Shown piece after piece: positions 18,961 through 27,415 of a stretch of 64,000 nt of DNA (positions are counted from its first letter, which is position 1; each line of letters begins with the position of its first letter). The stretch comes from Asanoa ishikariensis (GTDB lineage Bacteria; Actinomycetota; Actinomycetes; Mycobacteriales; Micromonosporaceae), in contig NZ_FNQB01000001.1 of the NCBI RefSeq assembly GCF_900107455.1, positions 1,922,001 to 1,986,000 on the forward strand, read 5' to 3'. The notes under the pieces were generated by a model that was not told the DNA's origin, did not search any database, and saw only the letters and a list, made by a program, of their open reading frames with translations. The position numbers were made by a program, and so were the translations under genes.

Positions 18961-20211
18961 GTGCCCGTTGATCGCCTCACCCAGGCCCAGCGACTCGACG
19001 CCGAGGACCCGCTGGCCGCCTTCCGCGACGAGTTCGTCATCGACGAGCCCGATTTGGTGTACTTCGACGGCAACTCGCTGGGCCGCCTCCCCCGGGCCAC
19101 CCGGTCGCGGTTGCGGACTGCCGTCGACCAGGAGTGGGGCGTCGACCTGGTGCGCGGCTGGGACCGCTGGATCGGGCTGGCCCGCGAGGTCGGCGACCTG
19201 CTGGCCGGCGCCGTGCTGGAGGCCTCGCCAGGGGAGGTCACGCTGGGTGACTCGACCAGCGTCAACCTCTACAAGCTGGCGGTCGCGGCGTGCGACGCAC
19301 GGCCCGGCCGTCGTGTCATCCTCACCGACGACGACAACTTTCCGACCGACCGGTACGTGCTGGAGGGTGTAGCAGCGGCGCGCAGCATGACGCTCCGGGT
19401 GCTGCCGTCCGATCCGGACATCGGCGTGACGCTGGCTTCGGTGCGAGAGGCGCTCGACGACGACGTCGCGCTGGTCTCGCTGTCGCACGTGGCCTACCGC
19501 TCGGGCGCGATCGCCGACCTGGCCGGCATCACCGCCGCCGCCCACGCGGCCGGGGCGCTCGTCCTGTGGGACCTGTGCCACTCGGCGGGCGCGGTGCCGG
19601 TGCCGTTGCGCTCGGCGGGGGTCGACCTGGCGGTCGGGTGCACCTACAAGCACCTCAACGCCGGGCCGGGCGCGCCGTCGTTCCTGTACGTCCGGCAATC
19701 GCTGCAGACCTCGCTGCGGCAGCCGATCTGGGGCTGGTTCGGGCAGCAGGACCAGTTCGCGATGGGTCCGGCGTACGACCCGGCGCCGTCGGTGGACCGC
19801 TTCCTGGTCGGCACGCCGCCGGTGCTCGGCGGCTACGCGGCGCTGTGCGGTGTCCAGCTCTCCGCGGCGGCCGGCATCGACCGGATCTTCGCCAAGGGCA
19901 CCGCGTTGGGCGACTTCGCTGTCGACCTCTACGACGAGTGGCTCACGCCGCACGGCTTCGCGCTGGCGTCGCCGCGCTCCGGACGCGGCGCGCACGTGAC
20001 CCTGCACCACCCGGCCGCGTGGCAGATCAGCCAGGCGTTGCGGGACGCCTCGGTGATCCCGGACTACCGCACCCCGGACCGGCTCCGGCTGGGCTTCGCG
20101 CCGCTCTACACCCGGTTCGTCGACGTGTACGAGGGCTTCGACCGCCTCCGCACGATCATGGAGGCCGAGTCCTGGCGGCGGTTTTCCGCGAATCGTTCTC
20201 GGGTTACCTGA
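18961..20211 (+). CDS. kynU: Kynureninase
   Basis: Kynureninase is a PLP enzyme that cleaves L-kynurenine to anthranilate and alanine. Visible features are the N-terminal YFDGNSLGRLP, the PLP-phosphate region DSTSVNLYKL, the LWDLCHSAGAVPV strand with the cofactor-pairing Asp, and the Schiff-base Lys in VGCTYKHLNAGPGAPSF. The length of about 416 residues is typical. GTG at 18961 is preferred; the frame extends to ATG 18928, which would overlap the divergent amidase start. Confidence 0.93.
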   Translation: MPVDRLTQAQRLDAEDPLAAFRDEFVIDEPDLVYFDGNSLGRLPRATRSRLRTAVDQEWGVDLVRGWDRWIGLAREVGDLLAGAVLEASPGEVTLGDSTSVNLYKLAVAACDARPGRRVILTDDDNFPTDRYVLEGVAAARSMTLRVLPSDPDIGVTLASVREALDDDVALVSLSHVAYRSGAIADLAGITAAAHAAGALVLWDLCHSAGAVPVPLRSAGVDLAVGCTYKHLNAGPGAPSFLYVRQSLQTSLRQPIWGWFGQQDQFAMGPAYDPAPSVDRFLVGTPPVLGGYAALCGVQLSAAAGIDRIFAKGTALGDFAVDLYDEWLTPHGFALASPRSGRGAHVTLHHPAAWQISQALRDASVIPDYRTPDRLRLGFAPLYTRFVDVYEGFDRLRTIMEAESWRRFSANRSRVT

Positions 20212-20274
20212 CCGATTTCGGGTCTTTACGCCGTTAGGCGGGGTTATCGTCTCCCCATGCGGAGGGGGGCTTTC

Positions 20275-20877
20275 GTGTCTGTCGTTTCGTTTGCCGCACT
20301 TAGCCGGATCGTGGTGGCTGGGGCTGCCGCGGCCGCTGGGACTGTGCTGATCGTTGGCGTGCCGGCGCACGCCGAACCGCCGTCACCCGCCGCGCCCGCC
20401 TATGGCGAGCAACCTGGTGGCGGTGAGCCCGGCGGAGATGAGCGGCCCGGTGGCGGGCAGGCTCAGGCCGAGGGCACGTGGATCGAGGTCAGCCCCAGCA
20501 CCGTCCAGGCCGGCGACCAGGTCCAGATCAAGGCGAGCTGCAAGGAGAAGGTCGACGAGGCCAAGGCGCACTCGAAGGCCTTCGGCGAGATCGTCCTCGT
20601 GCCGAAGTGGGGCTTCCTGACCGGCGACGCGACCGTGCCGGAGAACACCCGCGCGGGCGACTACGAGGTCAAGCTGACCTGCGTCAAGAGCGGCCACGCG
20701 GACACCAACCTCAAGGTGATCGCGCGGTCCCGCCCGACGCACGGCCCGCACACCGGCGGTGGCGGCCTGGCCGGTTCCGACGGTGACGGGACCCTCGCGC
20801 TGGTCAGCGGGCTGGCCACGGTGACCGCGGGCGCCGGCCTGGCCGTGGCGCTCCGCCGGCGTCGGCGACTGGTCTAG
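20275..20877 (+). CDS. Secreted, C-terminally anchored surface protein (probable sortase substrate)
   Basis: The precursor has a signal peptide ending near VGVPAHA, a Gly/Pro/Glu-rich linker and an Ig-like or adhesin-like domain of about 85 residues with two cysteines (KASCKEK, LTCVKSG). The C-terminal sorting-type tail is a Gly-rich HTGGGGLAG segment, a hydrophobic helix and an RRRRR end. No canonical LPxTG is present. The sortase gene starts five bases after the stop, so this is its likely substrate. GTG at 20275 is preferred because GGAGGGGG lies six bases upstream; ATG 20257 is an alternative. Confidence 0.8.
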   Translation: MSVVSFAALSRIVVAGAAAAAGTVLIVGVPAHAEPPSPAAPAYGEQPGGGEPGGDERPGGGQAQAEGTWIEVSPSTVQAGDQVQIKASCKEKVDEAKAHSKAFGEIVLVPKWGFLTGDATVPENTRAGDYEVKLTCVKSGHADTNLKVIARSRPTHGPHTGGGGLAGSDGDGTLALVSGLATVTAGAGLAVALRRRRRLV

Positions 20878-20882
20878 CCGCC

Positions 20883-21719
20883 ATGTCCGATGACCAGGAG
20901 TCGATCCCGGTCATCCGGGACCTGCTCCGACTGCCGGGGGCAGGCGCACCCCCACCGGTCGCGCCGCCCCCGGGCACCACCTCCGCGCCCGACCCGGTGT
21001 CCCCGCCGGCCTCGGCCGGACCTGCCATCTCGGCCGGACCTGCCACCTCGGCCCGGCTGCTCGGGCTGTCCGAGCGCCCACCCGCGCCCAAGCGCCGCCT
21101 GTTGGGCGTACCCGGCGTGCTCGTCCTGGTCCTGCTCGGGGTGTTCCTGTCCGGGCTCGGGCTCGGCCAGGCGACCGGGGGGTTCTCGATCTCGATGCCG
21201 AACTGGTTCGGCTCGCGCGACGAGCCGCCGCCCCGCGACTTCCCGGTGCTCGAGCCGAGCCGGCCGACCCGGATCACCATCGCGTCGATCGGCGTGGACG
21301 CGCCCGTCAACGACGTGGGCCTGGCCGACGACGGCACGATCGCGGTGCCGCCGGTCGACGAGCCGAACGAGACCGGTTGGTACGACGCCGGACCGACGCC
21401 GGGCGAGTTCGGTCCCGCGGTGGTCGTCGGGCACGTCGACACGAAGACCGGACCGGCGGTGTTCGCCAAGCTGTCCACCCTGGACCCGGGCGACCGGGTC
21501 GAGGTGAGCCGGCGCGACGGTTCGGTGGCGGTGTTCGAGGTCAACTCGGTCGAGCGCTTCGACAAGGGGGACATGCCGGCCGACCGGGTGCACGGCGACT
21601 TCACCCGGCCCGCACTGCGGTTGATCACCTGCGGCGGGCGCTGGGTGGGTGGTGCGACCGGCTACGCCGACAACATCGTGGTGTTCGCGTCGCTGGTGTC
21701 AGCGCGCGACCGCAGCTAA
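20883..21719 (+). CDS. Class F sortase
   Basis: This 278-residue membrane-anchored transpeptidase has a Pro-rich cytoplasmic N-terminus and one membrane helix (VLVLVLLGVFLSGLGLGQA). The extracellular catalytic domain carries His184 in GHVDT, Cys250 in LITCGG and Arg253 close behind. Sortases cut a sorting signal and join the protein to the cell envelope. Class F enzymes are typical of actinobacteria and their motifs are poorly defined. It is in an operon with the surface protein above. Its TAA stop overlaps the stop of the convergent HNH gene (21716-21719). Confidence 0.9.
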   Translation: MSDDQESIPVIRDLLRLPGAGAPPPVAPPPGTTSAPDPVSPPASAGPAISAGPATSARLLGLSERPPAPKRRLLGVPGVLVLVLLGVFLSGLGLGQATGGFSISMPNWFGSRDEPPPRDFPVLEPSRPTRITIASIGVDAPVNDVGLADDGTIAVPPVDEPNETGWYDAGPTPGEFGPAVVVGHVDTKTGPAVFAKLSTLDPGDRVEVSRRDGSVAVFEVNSVERFDKGDMPADRVHGDFTRPALRLITCGGRWVGGATGYADNIVVFASLVSARDRS

Positions 21720-22258
21720 GCCGCGGCCTCGGCCGCCTCGGCGGGCAGGTCGAGCCAACTCGCCCAGCGCGGGTCGGGTGCCCGGTGGCCGAGCACGCGC
21801 CACGCGACTCCTTTGGGCGCCGCCGGCTTGGTGTGCAGCCGCCAGCCGAGCTCGGCCGGGGTCTTGTCGCCCTTGCTGTGGTTGCAGCGCGCGCACGCGG
21901 CGACGACGTTCTCCCAGGCGTGCCGGCCACCGCGGCTCCGCGGGAACACGTGGTCGATGGTCTCGGCCGGACCCTTGCAGTAGGCGCACCGCCAACTGTC
22001 GCGAGCGAATATGGCTCGCCGGGAAAGCCCCACGGTGGCGCGGAAGGGGACCCGGACGTAGCGGGTCAGCCGGACCACCGACGGCACCGGAAGCTCGTGG
22101 CGGACGCTGTGCAGGAAACCATCGCCGTCGGCGACGCAGACTGCCTTGGCGGATAGCACGAGGATCGCGGCTCTTCGCACTGACACGACGCACAGGGGCT
22201 CGTAGGTAGCGTTCAGGACTAATACCCCAGAGCCCACAGTTGGTCGTATGTCAGGCAT
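21716..22258 (-). CDS. HNH endonuclease family protein
   Basis: This is a short HNH-type protein of about 180 residues common in actinobacteria. An N-terminal module (VLVLNATYEPLCVVSVRRA) precedes the zinc-binding HNH core: CAYCKGPAETIDHVFPRSRGG, then NVVAACARCNHSKGDKTP. The paired CxxC motifs and the DH..N..H residues are complete. The cellular target is unknown. ATG at 22258 is chosen because GAGAGGTGAG lies upstream; the open frame extends to 22396 but that part looks non-coding. Confidence 0.88.
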   Translation of the reverse strand: MPDIRPTVGSGVLVLNATYEPLCVVSVRRAAILVLSAKAVCVADGDGFLHSVRHELPVPSVVRLTRYVRVPFRATVGLSRRAIFARDSWRCAYCKGPAETIDHVFPRSRGGRHAWENVVAACARCNHSKGDKTPAELGWRLHTKPAAPKGVAWRVLGHRAPDPRWASWLDLPAEAAEAAA

Positions 22259-22519
22259 CCCGCTCACCTCTCGGTCGTTCTGTCGCCCGCTCCACAGGTC
22301 CGCGATGTGTGGCCGTGGTGCGCAGCGCCACGACCGGCGCCGGCGAGGTGCCTTCGCCCGTGCAGCAATCGTCCCTGATGGGGGACCCGATTGCACGTAC
22401 TAATCGGGGCCCGGGAAGTGAAGTTTTGTTTCGTGTGGTGAGATGGTCGGTTCCGTCCGGTTGCGGCCCGGCTCAGGCCGCCTCATTAGCCGAACGGCCC
22501 ATGCGGTACGAACACACGT

Positions 22520-23551
22520 GTGACTGCCATCGACATGATCATGAACCTCGCCGAGGCATCCCCGTCCCCAGCGCCGACCGCGAGCTGCGCGAAGAATGAC
22601 GCTTTCTGCGGCTGGATGTACGACGTGACCGGTTCGGCCTGGGCGGCCGAAGGAAGCTACTACTTCCTCGTCAAACCGCTGCGGATCGTCGCGATCCTGC
22701 TGCTCGCGGTGGTCGCCCGGTACCTCCTGCACAAGCTGATCAGCCGGCTGGTCCGGACCACCTCCCAGAGCTCCGTGCCGGCCATCCTCAAGCCGCTGCG
22801 CCAGCGAACCCCCACCGCGGCGGTCGCGGACCCGGCCTCCGTCGTGCCCGAGCGGCGCCGCCAGCGGGCCGAGGCGATCGGCTCCGTCCTGCGCAGCCTG
22901 GTGACCGCGTTCGTCTTCTCGATCGCGCTGTTGATGGTGCTCGAGGAGTTGAGCTTCAATCTCGCACCGCTGCTGGCCAGCGCCGGCATCCTCGGTCTGG
23001 CGGTCGGCTTCGGCGCGCAGAGCCTGGTCAAGGACCTGCTCGGCGGCCTGTTCATGCTGCTGGAGGACCAGTACGGGGTCGGCGACACGGTCGACCTGGG
23101 CGAGGCGACCGGTGTGGTCGAGTCGGTCGGGCTCCGGATCACCACCGTCCGGGACGCCCGCGGAGTGCTCTGGTACATCCGCAACGGCGAGATCATCCGG
23201 GTCGGCAACAAGAGCCAGGGCTGGGCCATGCTCATGATCGATATGCCGATCGGTTTCGCCGACGCCGAGGAGGCGACCGAGGTGCTGCGGGCGGCGGTCG
23301 CCAACGTCTATGCCGACCCGGACCTCGCCGAGCACTTCGTCGATGCGCCGGAGGTGCTCGGCGTCGAGACGGTGACCGTCGAGGGCACCGTCATCCGCAC
23401 CATCGCGAAGACCACTGCGGACGGTCAGTACCTGGTCGGCCGGGAGCTGCGCCGCCGGCTGACCGAGGCCCTGGCCAGCGCGGGCATCACCGCGCAGCTC
23501 GCGGCGAACCGGGTGTTCCCCCGTCCGGCCACACCGGAGGGTGGTTCTTAG
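22520..23551 (+). CDS. Mechanosensitive ion channel, MscS family
   Basis: This is a small-conductance mechanosensitive channel that releases solutes on hypo-osmotic shock. It has an N-terminal periplasmic-type segment, membrane helices near residues 50-72 and 130-150, and a pore-lining TM3 with alternating Gly/Ala (LLASAGILGLAVGFGAQSLVKDLLGG). The MscS beta domain (GDTVDLGEATGVVESVGLRITTVRD, IRNGEIIRVGN) and a C-terminal alpha/beta domain follow. The start GTG at 22520 is used. Its position beside a divergent HNH gene gives no functional clue. Confidence 0.92.
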   Translation: MTAIDMIMNLAEASPSPAPTASCAKNDAFCGWMYDVTGSAWAAEGSYYFLVKPLRIVAILLLAVVARYLLHKLISRLVRTTSQSSVPAILKPLRQRTPTAAVADPASVVPERRRQRAEAIGSVLRSLVTAFVFSIALLMVLEELSFNLAPLLASAGILGLAVGFGAQSLVKDLLGGLFMLLEDQYGVGDTVDLGEATGVVESVGLRITTVRDARGVLWYIRNGEIIRVGNKSQGWAMLMIDMPIGFADAEEATEVLRAAVANVYADPDLAEHFVDAPEVLGVETVTVEGTVIRTIAKTTADGQYLVGRELRRRLTEALASAGITAQLAANRVFPRPATPEGGS

Positions 23552-23676
23552 CGGCTCTCTTCACCCATCCCGCACATTGAAGGTCGTGCCGGCCGGGGTC
23601 GCGCGCCAGTTGAACGGTCGGGTATCGTCCGATCGTTCAGTCGGACAAGCGACCCCCTGCCCGTTCGCCCTAGCCA

Positions 23677-23736
23677 GTTGTCAGACGATCGGGCAGAATC
23701 CGTCCCAAGCTCACTTCACCCCCGACGTCTGACAAC
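23677..23736. promoter_or_regulatory. Inverted repeat upstream of the MFS gene (candidate operator)
   Basis: gttgtcagacg (23677-23687) and its exact reverse complement cgtctgacaac (23726-23736) are separated by 38 bases, 56 bases before the chosen MFS start. Arms that far apart could bind a looping dimer or form an RNA stem. Direction and partner are unknown. Confidence 0.4.
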
Positions 23737-23791
23737 GTTGCTCGGTCGCACCGCCACAAGTGGGCTGCCGAGGGCGATGGAGGCTTACGCA

Positions 23792-25126
23792 GTGTCCGAT
23801 GAGACACGACCGTCCAACCGGCCGGCAACCTTTAGCGAGGTTTTCGGCGAGCGCGAATACCGGGCGGTCTTTGCGGCGAGTCTGCTCTCCTGGCTCGGCG
23901 ACTACATCTCCAAAGCCGCGGTCACGGTCATCGTCTATCAGCAGTCGCAGTCCGTCGCCCTGTCGGCCGCCGCGTTCGCGATCAGCTACCTGCCCTGGTT
24001 GGTCGGCGGCCCGCTGCTGGCCACGCTGGCCGAGCGCTACCCGTACCGCAACGTCATGGTCTGCTGCGACCTGGCGCGGATGGCACTCATCGCGCTGATC
24101 GTGATCCCCGGCGTGCCGGTGCCGGTCATGCTGGTCATCCTGTTCGTCGCGACGCTGGCCAACCCGCCCAGTCAGGCGGCCCGGTCGGCGCTGCTGGCGG
24201 TGATCCTGCCCGGCGACAAACTGGTCGTCGGCCTGTCGCTCAACAACAGTGTGAGCCAGGCGGCCCAGGTCGCGGGCTACGCCGTCGGCGCGGGCATCGC
24301 GGCCTTCAACCCCCGCGCGGCGATCGTCGTCGACTCGTGCACGTTCCTCGCCTCGGCGCTACTGATCTGGTTCGGCACGAAGCACCGGCCGCCGGCGATG
24401 CCCGAACACCACCGGTCCAACCTGTTCCGCGAGACCGCCGAGGGCTTCCGCCTGGTCTTCGGCCGCCCGGTGCTGCGCGGCATCGCGCTGCTCGTCTTCT
24501 CCGCGATGCTCTTCTCGATCGTCCCGGAGGGCCTGGCCGCCGCCTGGGCCCAGGAGAAGGCCGAAGGCACCGCGGCCGGCGCCTACCAGGCCCTGATCAT
24601 GGCGGCCAACCCGCTCGGCTTCATCATCGGCGGCCTGGCGATGGCCCGCCTGGTGCCGCCACACGTCCGCCGCCGGCTGGTGCGCCCGTTCGCGGTGATC
24701 TCCCCGCTGATCCTGGTGCCGTCACTGCTCAACCCGTCACCCGTCTGGGTGGCGGTGCTGGCGGCGATCTCCGGGTTCGCGGTGGCCGGCCTGATGCCGG
24801 TGGCCAACGGCCTCTTCGTCCAGGCCCTGCCGCACGGCTACCGAGCCCGCGCCTTCGGCGTGATGGCCACCGGCGTCCAACTCATGCAGGGCGCCGCGGT
24901 CCTGATCACCGGCGTCCTGGCCGAACACTTCGAGATCCCGCTGGTGGTCGGGGTCTGGAGCATCGGCGGGGTCGCGCTGATGCTGTTCATGGCCAGCAGT
25001 TGGCCGAACACCCACCAGTTCGACGTAGCGATCGCGGAAGCCGCCAAGTCCCACCCGGACGCGGAGGAACGCCCGCCGGCCCAACGCGGCCCCTCCAGCC
25101 CCCGCCCGGCCCACGCCCAACCGTAG
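23792..25126 (+). CDS. Major facilitator superfamily transporter
   Basis: About 444 residues with roughly 12 membrane helices. N-terminal FGEREYRAVFAASLLSWLGDYISKAAV is typical of the multidrug/enterobactin-exporter-like MFS subgroup. The loop motif between helices 2 and 3 (LATLAERYPYRNVM) and a hydrophilic Pro-rich tail are visible. The substrate is unknown; drug or siderophore efflux is the usual guess for this subgroup. GTG at 23792 is chosen because GGAGG lies eight bases upstream. ATG 23777 and an upstream open stretch to 23678 are alternatives. Confidence 0.87.
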   Translation: MSDETRPSNRPATFSEVFGEREYRAVFAASLLSWLGDYISKAAVTVIVYQQSQSVALSAAAFAISYLPWLVGGPLLATLAERYPYRNVMVCCDLARMALIALIVIPGVPVPVMLVILFVATLANPPSQAARSALLAVILPGDKLVVGLSLNNSVSQAAQVAGYAVGAGIAAFNPRAAIVVDSCTFLASALLIWFGTKHRPPAMPEHHRSNLFRETAEGFRLVFGRPVLRGIALLVFSAMLFSIVPEGLAAAWAQEKAEGTAAGAYQALIMAANPLGFIIGGLAMARLVPPHVRRRLVRPFAVISPLILVPSLLNPSPVWVAVLAAISGFAVAGLMPVANGLFVQALPHGYRARAFGVMATGVQLMQGAAVLITGVLAEHFEIPLVVGVWSIGGVALMLFMASSWPNTHQFDVAIAEAAKSHPDAEERPPAQRGPSSPRPAHAQP

Positions 25127-25170
25127 GCATCGCCTGCCGGTCTGGACACCACTGCGGGCGGCCCGCCACG

Positions 25171-25722
25171 ATGTCGTCTGTGGATGCCATGGACTTGGCC
25201 CGAATCGCCGAACTGCTGCGTGTCCGTAACGGCATCGACGCGCGGATCGCGGCGATCACCGACAGACCGATGACCTCCGGTCATTTGGGCGAGTGGATCG
25301 CGAGCCAGATCTTTGACATCGACCTCGAACCCTCGGCGGCGAAAGCCGCGGTCGACGGGCGATTCCGATCCGGGGCGTTGGCGGGCCGCACAGTCAACGT
25401 GAAGTGGTATTTGAAACGCGAAGGTCTGGTCGACGTGACCGAGTCCGCCGACCTGGACTATTACCTGGTGCTGGCCGGCCCGCCCGGTCCGGCGGTCAGT
25501 TCACGCGGCACCGTCCGGCCGTGGTGCGTCACCGCGGTCTACCTTTTCGATGCCGAACGGCTACTGCAGCAGTTGAGGGCGGCCGGGGTCCGGATCGGCA
25601 CGGCGAGCAGCGTACGGGCCGCGCATTGGGACGCCGCCGAGATCTGGCCCGAGGACCGGCGCGGGGACGGCGTGGTCGACGCCAGCCAGGCGCGCCAGCT
25701 TCGGCTCCTGTCCGAGGTCTGA
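25171..25722 (+). CDS. Hypothetical protein with restriction-endonuclease-like pattern (DUF6998-like)
   Basis: The 183-residue protein has HLGEWIASQIFDIDLEP followed by a spaced acidic residue and VNVKWYLKREGLVDV. This resembles the E...D...(D/E)xK layout of PD-(D/E)XK-like domains grouped as DUF6998. That match is by eye. It has no signal peptide. ATG at 25171 or 25189 may start translation. It stands alone, three bases before the convergent reductase stop, so no partner methylase is visible. Confidence 0.7.
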   Translation: MSSVDAMDLARIAELLRVRNGIDARIAAITDRPMTSGHLGEWIASQIFDIDLEPSAAKAAVDGRFRSGALAGRTVNVKWYLKREGLVDVTESADLDYYLVLAGPPGPAVSSRGTVRPWCVTAVYLFDAERLLQQLRAAGVRIGTASSVRAAHWDAAEIWPEDRRGDGVVDASQARQLRLLSEV

Positions 25723-25725
25723 CCG

Positions 25726-26706
25726 TCAGGGGCGCCTTGCGGCGGCGGTCGGCAGGAGGCTGGTCGCACAGTCGACGATGGTGTCCGTTGCTGGGCGTGG
25801 GGTGAAGCCCAGCAGTTGTTGGGCCTTGGCCGAGCTGAAGGTCAGGTCGCGTCCGAGCAGCGGGGTCAGCGGCCGCAGCGGCGGCACCACCCGGGCCAGT
25901 GTGCGGACCACGCCGTCCGGGACCCCGCGGGTCGGCACCTTGGCGGCGTGCGCGCCCAGGTGGCTTCGCAGCACGGCGGCGATCTCGGCCAACCACCGGA
26001 ACTCGCCCGCGCCGATGAAGCGTTCGCCCGCGGCGGCCGGTGCGGTCATCGCGCGGATGTGCAGGTCGGCCAGGTCGCGTACGTCCACGATGCTAAAGCC
26101 GAACCGGGGCAGCACCGGTGGGCGGCGGGCCAGCAGGCGGGCGATCACGTCGACCGAGCCGGCGTTGCCAGGGGAGCGCAGCGGGCCGAAGACGGCCGCC
26201 GGCAGCACTGTGGTGAGCTCCGTGTCGCCGCCCTGCGTGGCCATGAAATTCCACGCCGCGCGTTCGGCCAGGAGCTTCGAGCGGCGGTACGGGTTCAGGC
26301 TCGGGTCGTCCGGGTCCGTCCAGACGGTCTCGTCGCTGACGCCGTGCGGGTCCGCGGGCGTCGTGGCGGCGGTCGACGACGTCAGCACCACCCGCCGCAC
26401 GCCCGCCCGGGTCGCCGCGCGCAGGACCCGCAGCGCGCCGTCGCGGGCCGGGCCGATCAGGTCGGCGCGACGGTCCGTGCCGCCCAAGGGTGAGGCGACG
26501 TGCAGCACGTAATCGCAGCCGGCCACGGCCGCGTCCCAGCCGTCGTCCCGGGTCAGGTCGGCGCTCACGACCTCGACCTGGTCGCCGTGCGCCGTCCGCC
26601 CCGGGTCGCGGACCGTCGTCCGGACCGCGAAACCACGGTCCAACAGGCCGGCGATGCACCAGCCGGCGACGAACCCGGTCCCGCCGGTCACCAGTACGCG
26701 TTTCAT
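25726..26706 (-). CDS. NAD(P)-dependent epimerase/reductase (dihydroflavonol-4-reductase-like extended SDR)
   Basis: This is an extended SDR enzyme of 326 residues with the nucleotide-binding VLVTGGTGFVAGW at the N-terminus, DYVLHVASPLGG, LTSSTAATT, and the catalytic YRRSK (Tyr and Lys). The substrate is unknown. ATG at 26706 is chosen because AAGGAG stands nine bases upstream; ATG 26715 is in frame. The divergent TetR gene and two palindromic operators in between suggest induction by a small molecule. Confidence 0.88.
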   Translation of the reverse strand: MKRVLVTGGTGFVAGWCIAGLLDRGFAVRTTVRDPGRTAHGDQVEVVSADLTRDDGWDAAVAGCDYVLHVASPLGGTDRRADLIGPARDGALRVLRAATRAGVRRVVLTSSTAATTPADPHGVSDETVWTDPDDPSLNPYRRSKLLAERAAWNFMATQGGDTELTTVLPAAVFGPLRSPGNAGSVDVIARLLARRPPVLPRFGFSIVDVRDLADLHIRAMTAPAAAGERFIGAGEFRWLAEIAAVLRSHLGAHAAKVPTRGVPDGVVRTLARVVPPLRPLTPLLGRDLTFSSAKAQQLLGFTPRPATDTIVDCATSLLPTAAARRP

Positions 26707-26721
26707 CGTGATCATCTCCTT

Positions 26722-26737
26722 GTCTACGGTTGTAGAC
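26722..26737. promoter_or_regulatory. TetR operator 1
   Basis: gtctac-ggtt-gtagac is a perfect 6-bp-armed palindrome lying 16 bases before the reductase start codon (minus strand). It matches operator 2 except for one central base. Confidence 0.75.
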
Positions 26738-26757
26738 TAACGCGCACGACAGGCCAC

Positions 26758-26773
26758 GTCTACGGTCGTAGAC
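26758..26773. promoter_or_regulatory. TetR operator 2
   Basis: gtctac-ggtc-gtagac is the same palindrome, 36 bases from operator 1 and 20 bases before the tetR start. Two sites in one divergent promoter fit autoregulation plus repression of the reductase. Confidence 0.75.
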
Positions 26774-26792
26774 TTACGACAGGGGAGCGAGC

Positions 26793-27368
26793 ATGGCGGA
26801 AGCCCGCCGCCGGGACGCGGCGGCCACCCGGGCGGCGATCCTGGCCTCGGCCAGGGTGGGGTTCGCGCGCGGCGGCTACGACGGTGTCGGTGTGCGCGAG
26901 ATCGCCGAGGGAGCCGGCGTGACGGCGATGATGGTCAACCGCTACTTCGGGTCCAAGGAGCAGCTCTTCGCCGAGGTCGTCGCCCAGATCATGGCCGAGC
27001 CGACGATCCTGACCCGGGCCAACATCGAGGCGCCCGACTTCGCCGACCGGATCGCCGCGAACCTCGTCGACATCACGGCCGGCGGCGCCACCCCGTTGGA
27101 CGGCTTCCTGATCATGCTGCGCTCGTCGTCGAGCGACCAGGCCGCCGAGATCGGGCGCGCGCAGATCGAGGCGCACTACCACCGTGTGCTGACCGAGGCA
27201 CTGGCCGGCGACCTCGCGCCCCAGCGTGCCGCGATCGTGCTGGCCCTCGTGTCCGGCATCCAGGTCATGCGACAGGTGCTCGCGCTGTCCGCGCTGACCG
27301 ACGCCGACCCCGCTGACCTTCGCGGGCTGCTGGAGCCGTTGTTCCGGCAGCTCGTCCGAGCCCCGTAA
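26793..27368 (+). CDS. TetR-family transcriptional regulator
   Basis: A 191-residue repressor with an N-terminal TetR helix-turn-helix (REIAEGAGVTAMMVNRYFGSKEQLF, residues 38-62) and an all-helical ligand domain. It most likely binds the two gtctac/gtagac palindromes just upstream, controlling itself and the divergent reductase. The MFS gene 48 bases downstream on the same strand may be co-transcribed. The effector is unknown. Confidence 0.92.
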   Translation: MAEARRRDAAATRAAILASARVGFARGGYDGVGVREIAEGAGVTAMMVNRYFGSKEQLFAEVVAQIMAEPTILTRANIEAPDFADRIAANLVDITAGGATPLDGFLIMLRSSSSDQAAEIGRAQIEAHYHRVLTEALAGDLAPQRAAIVLALVSGIQVMRQVLALSALTDADPADLRGLLEPLFRQLVRAP

Positions 27369-27415
27369 GCAAGAGCACATCCGGCCAAGATCGAAAACTG
27401 GATAGGCTGGCCGTC

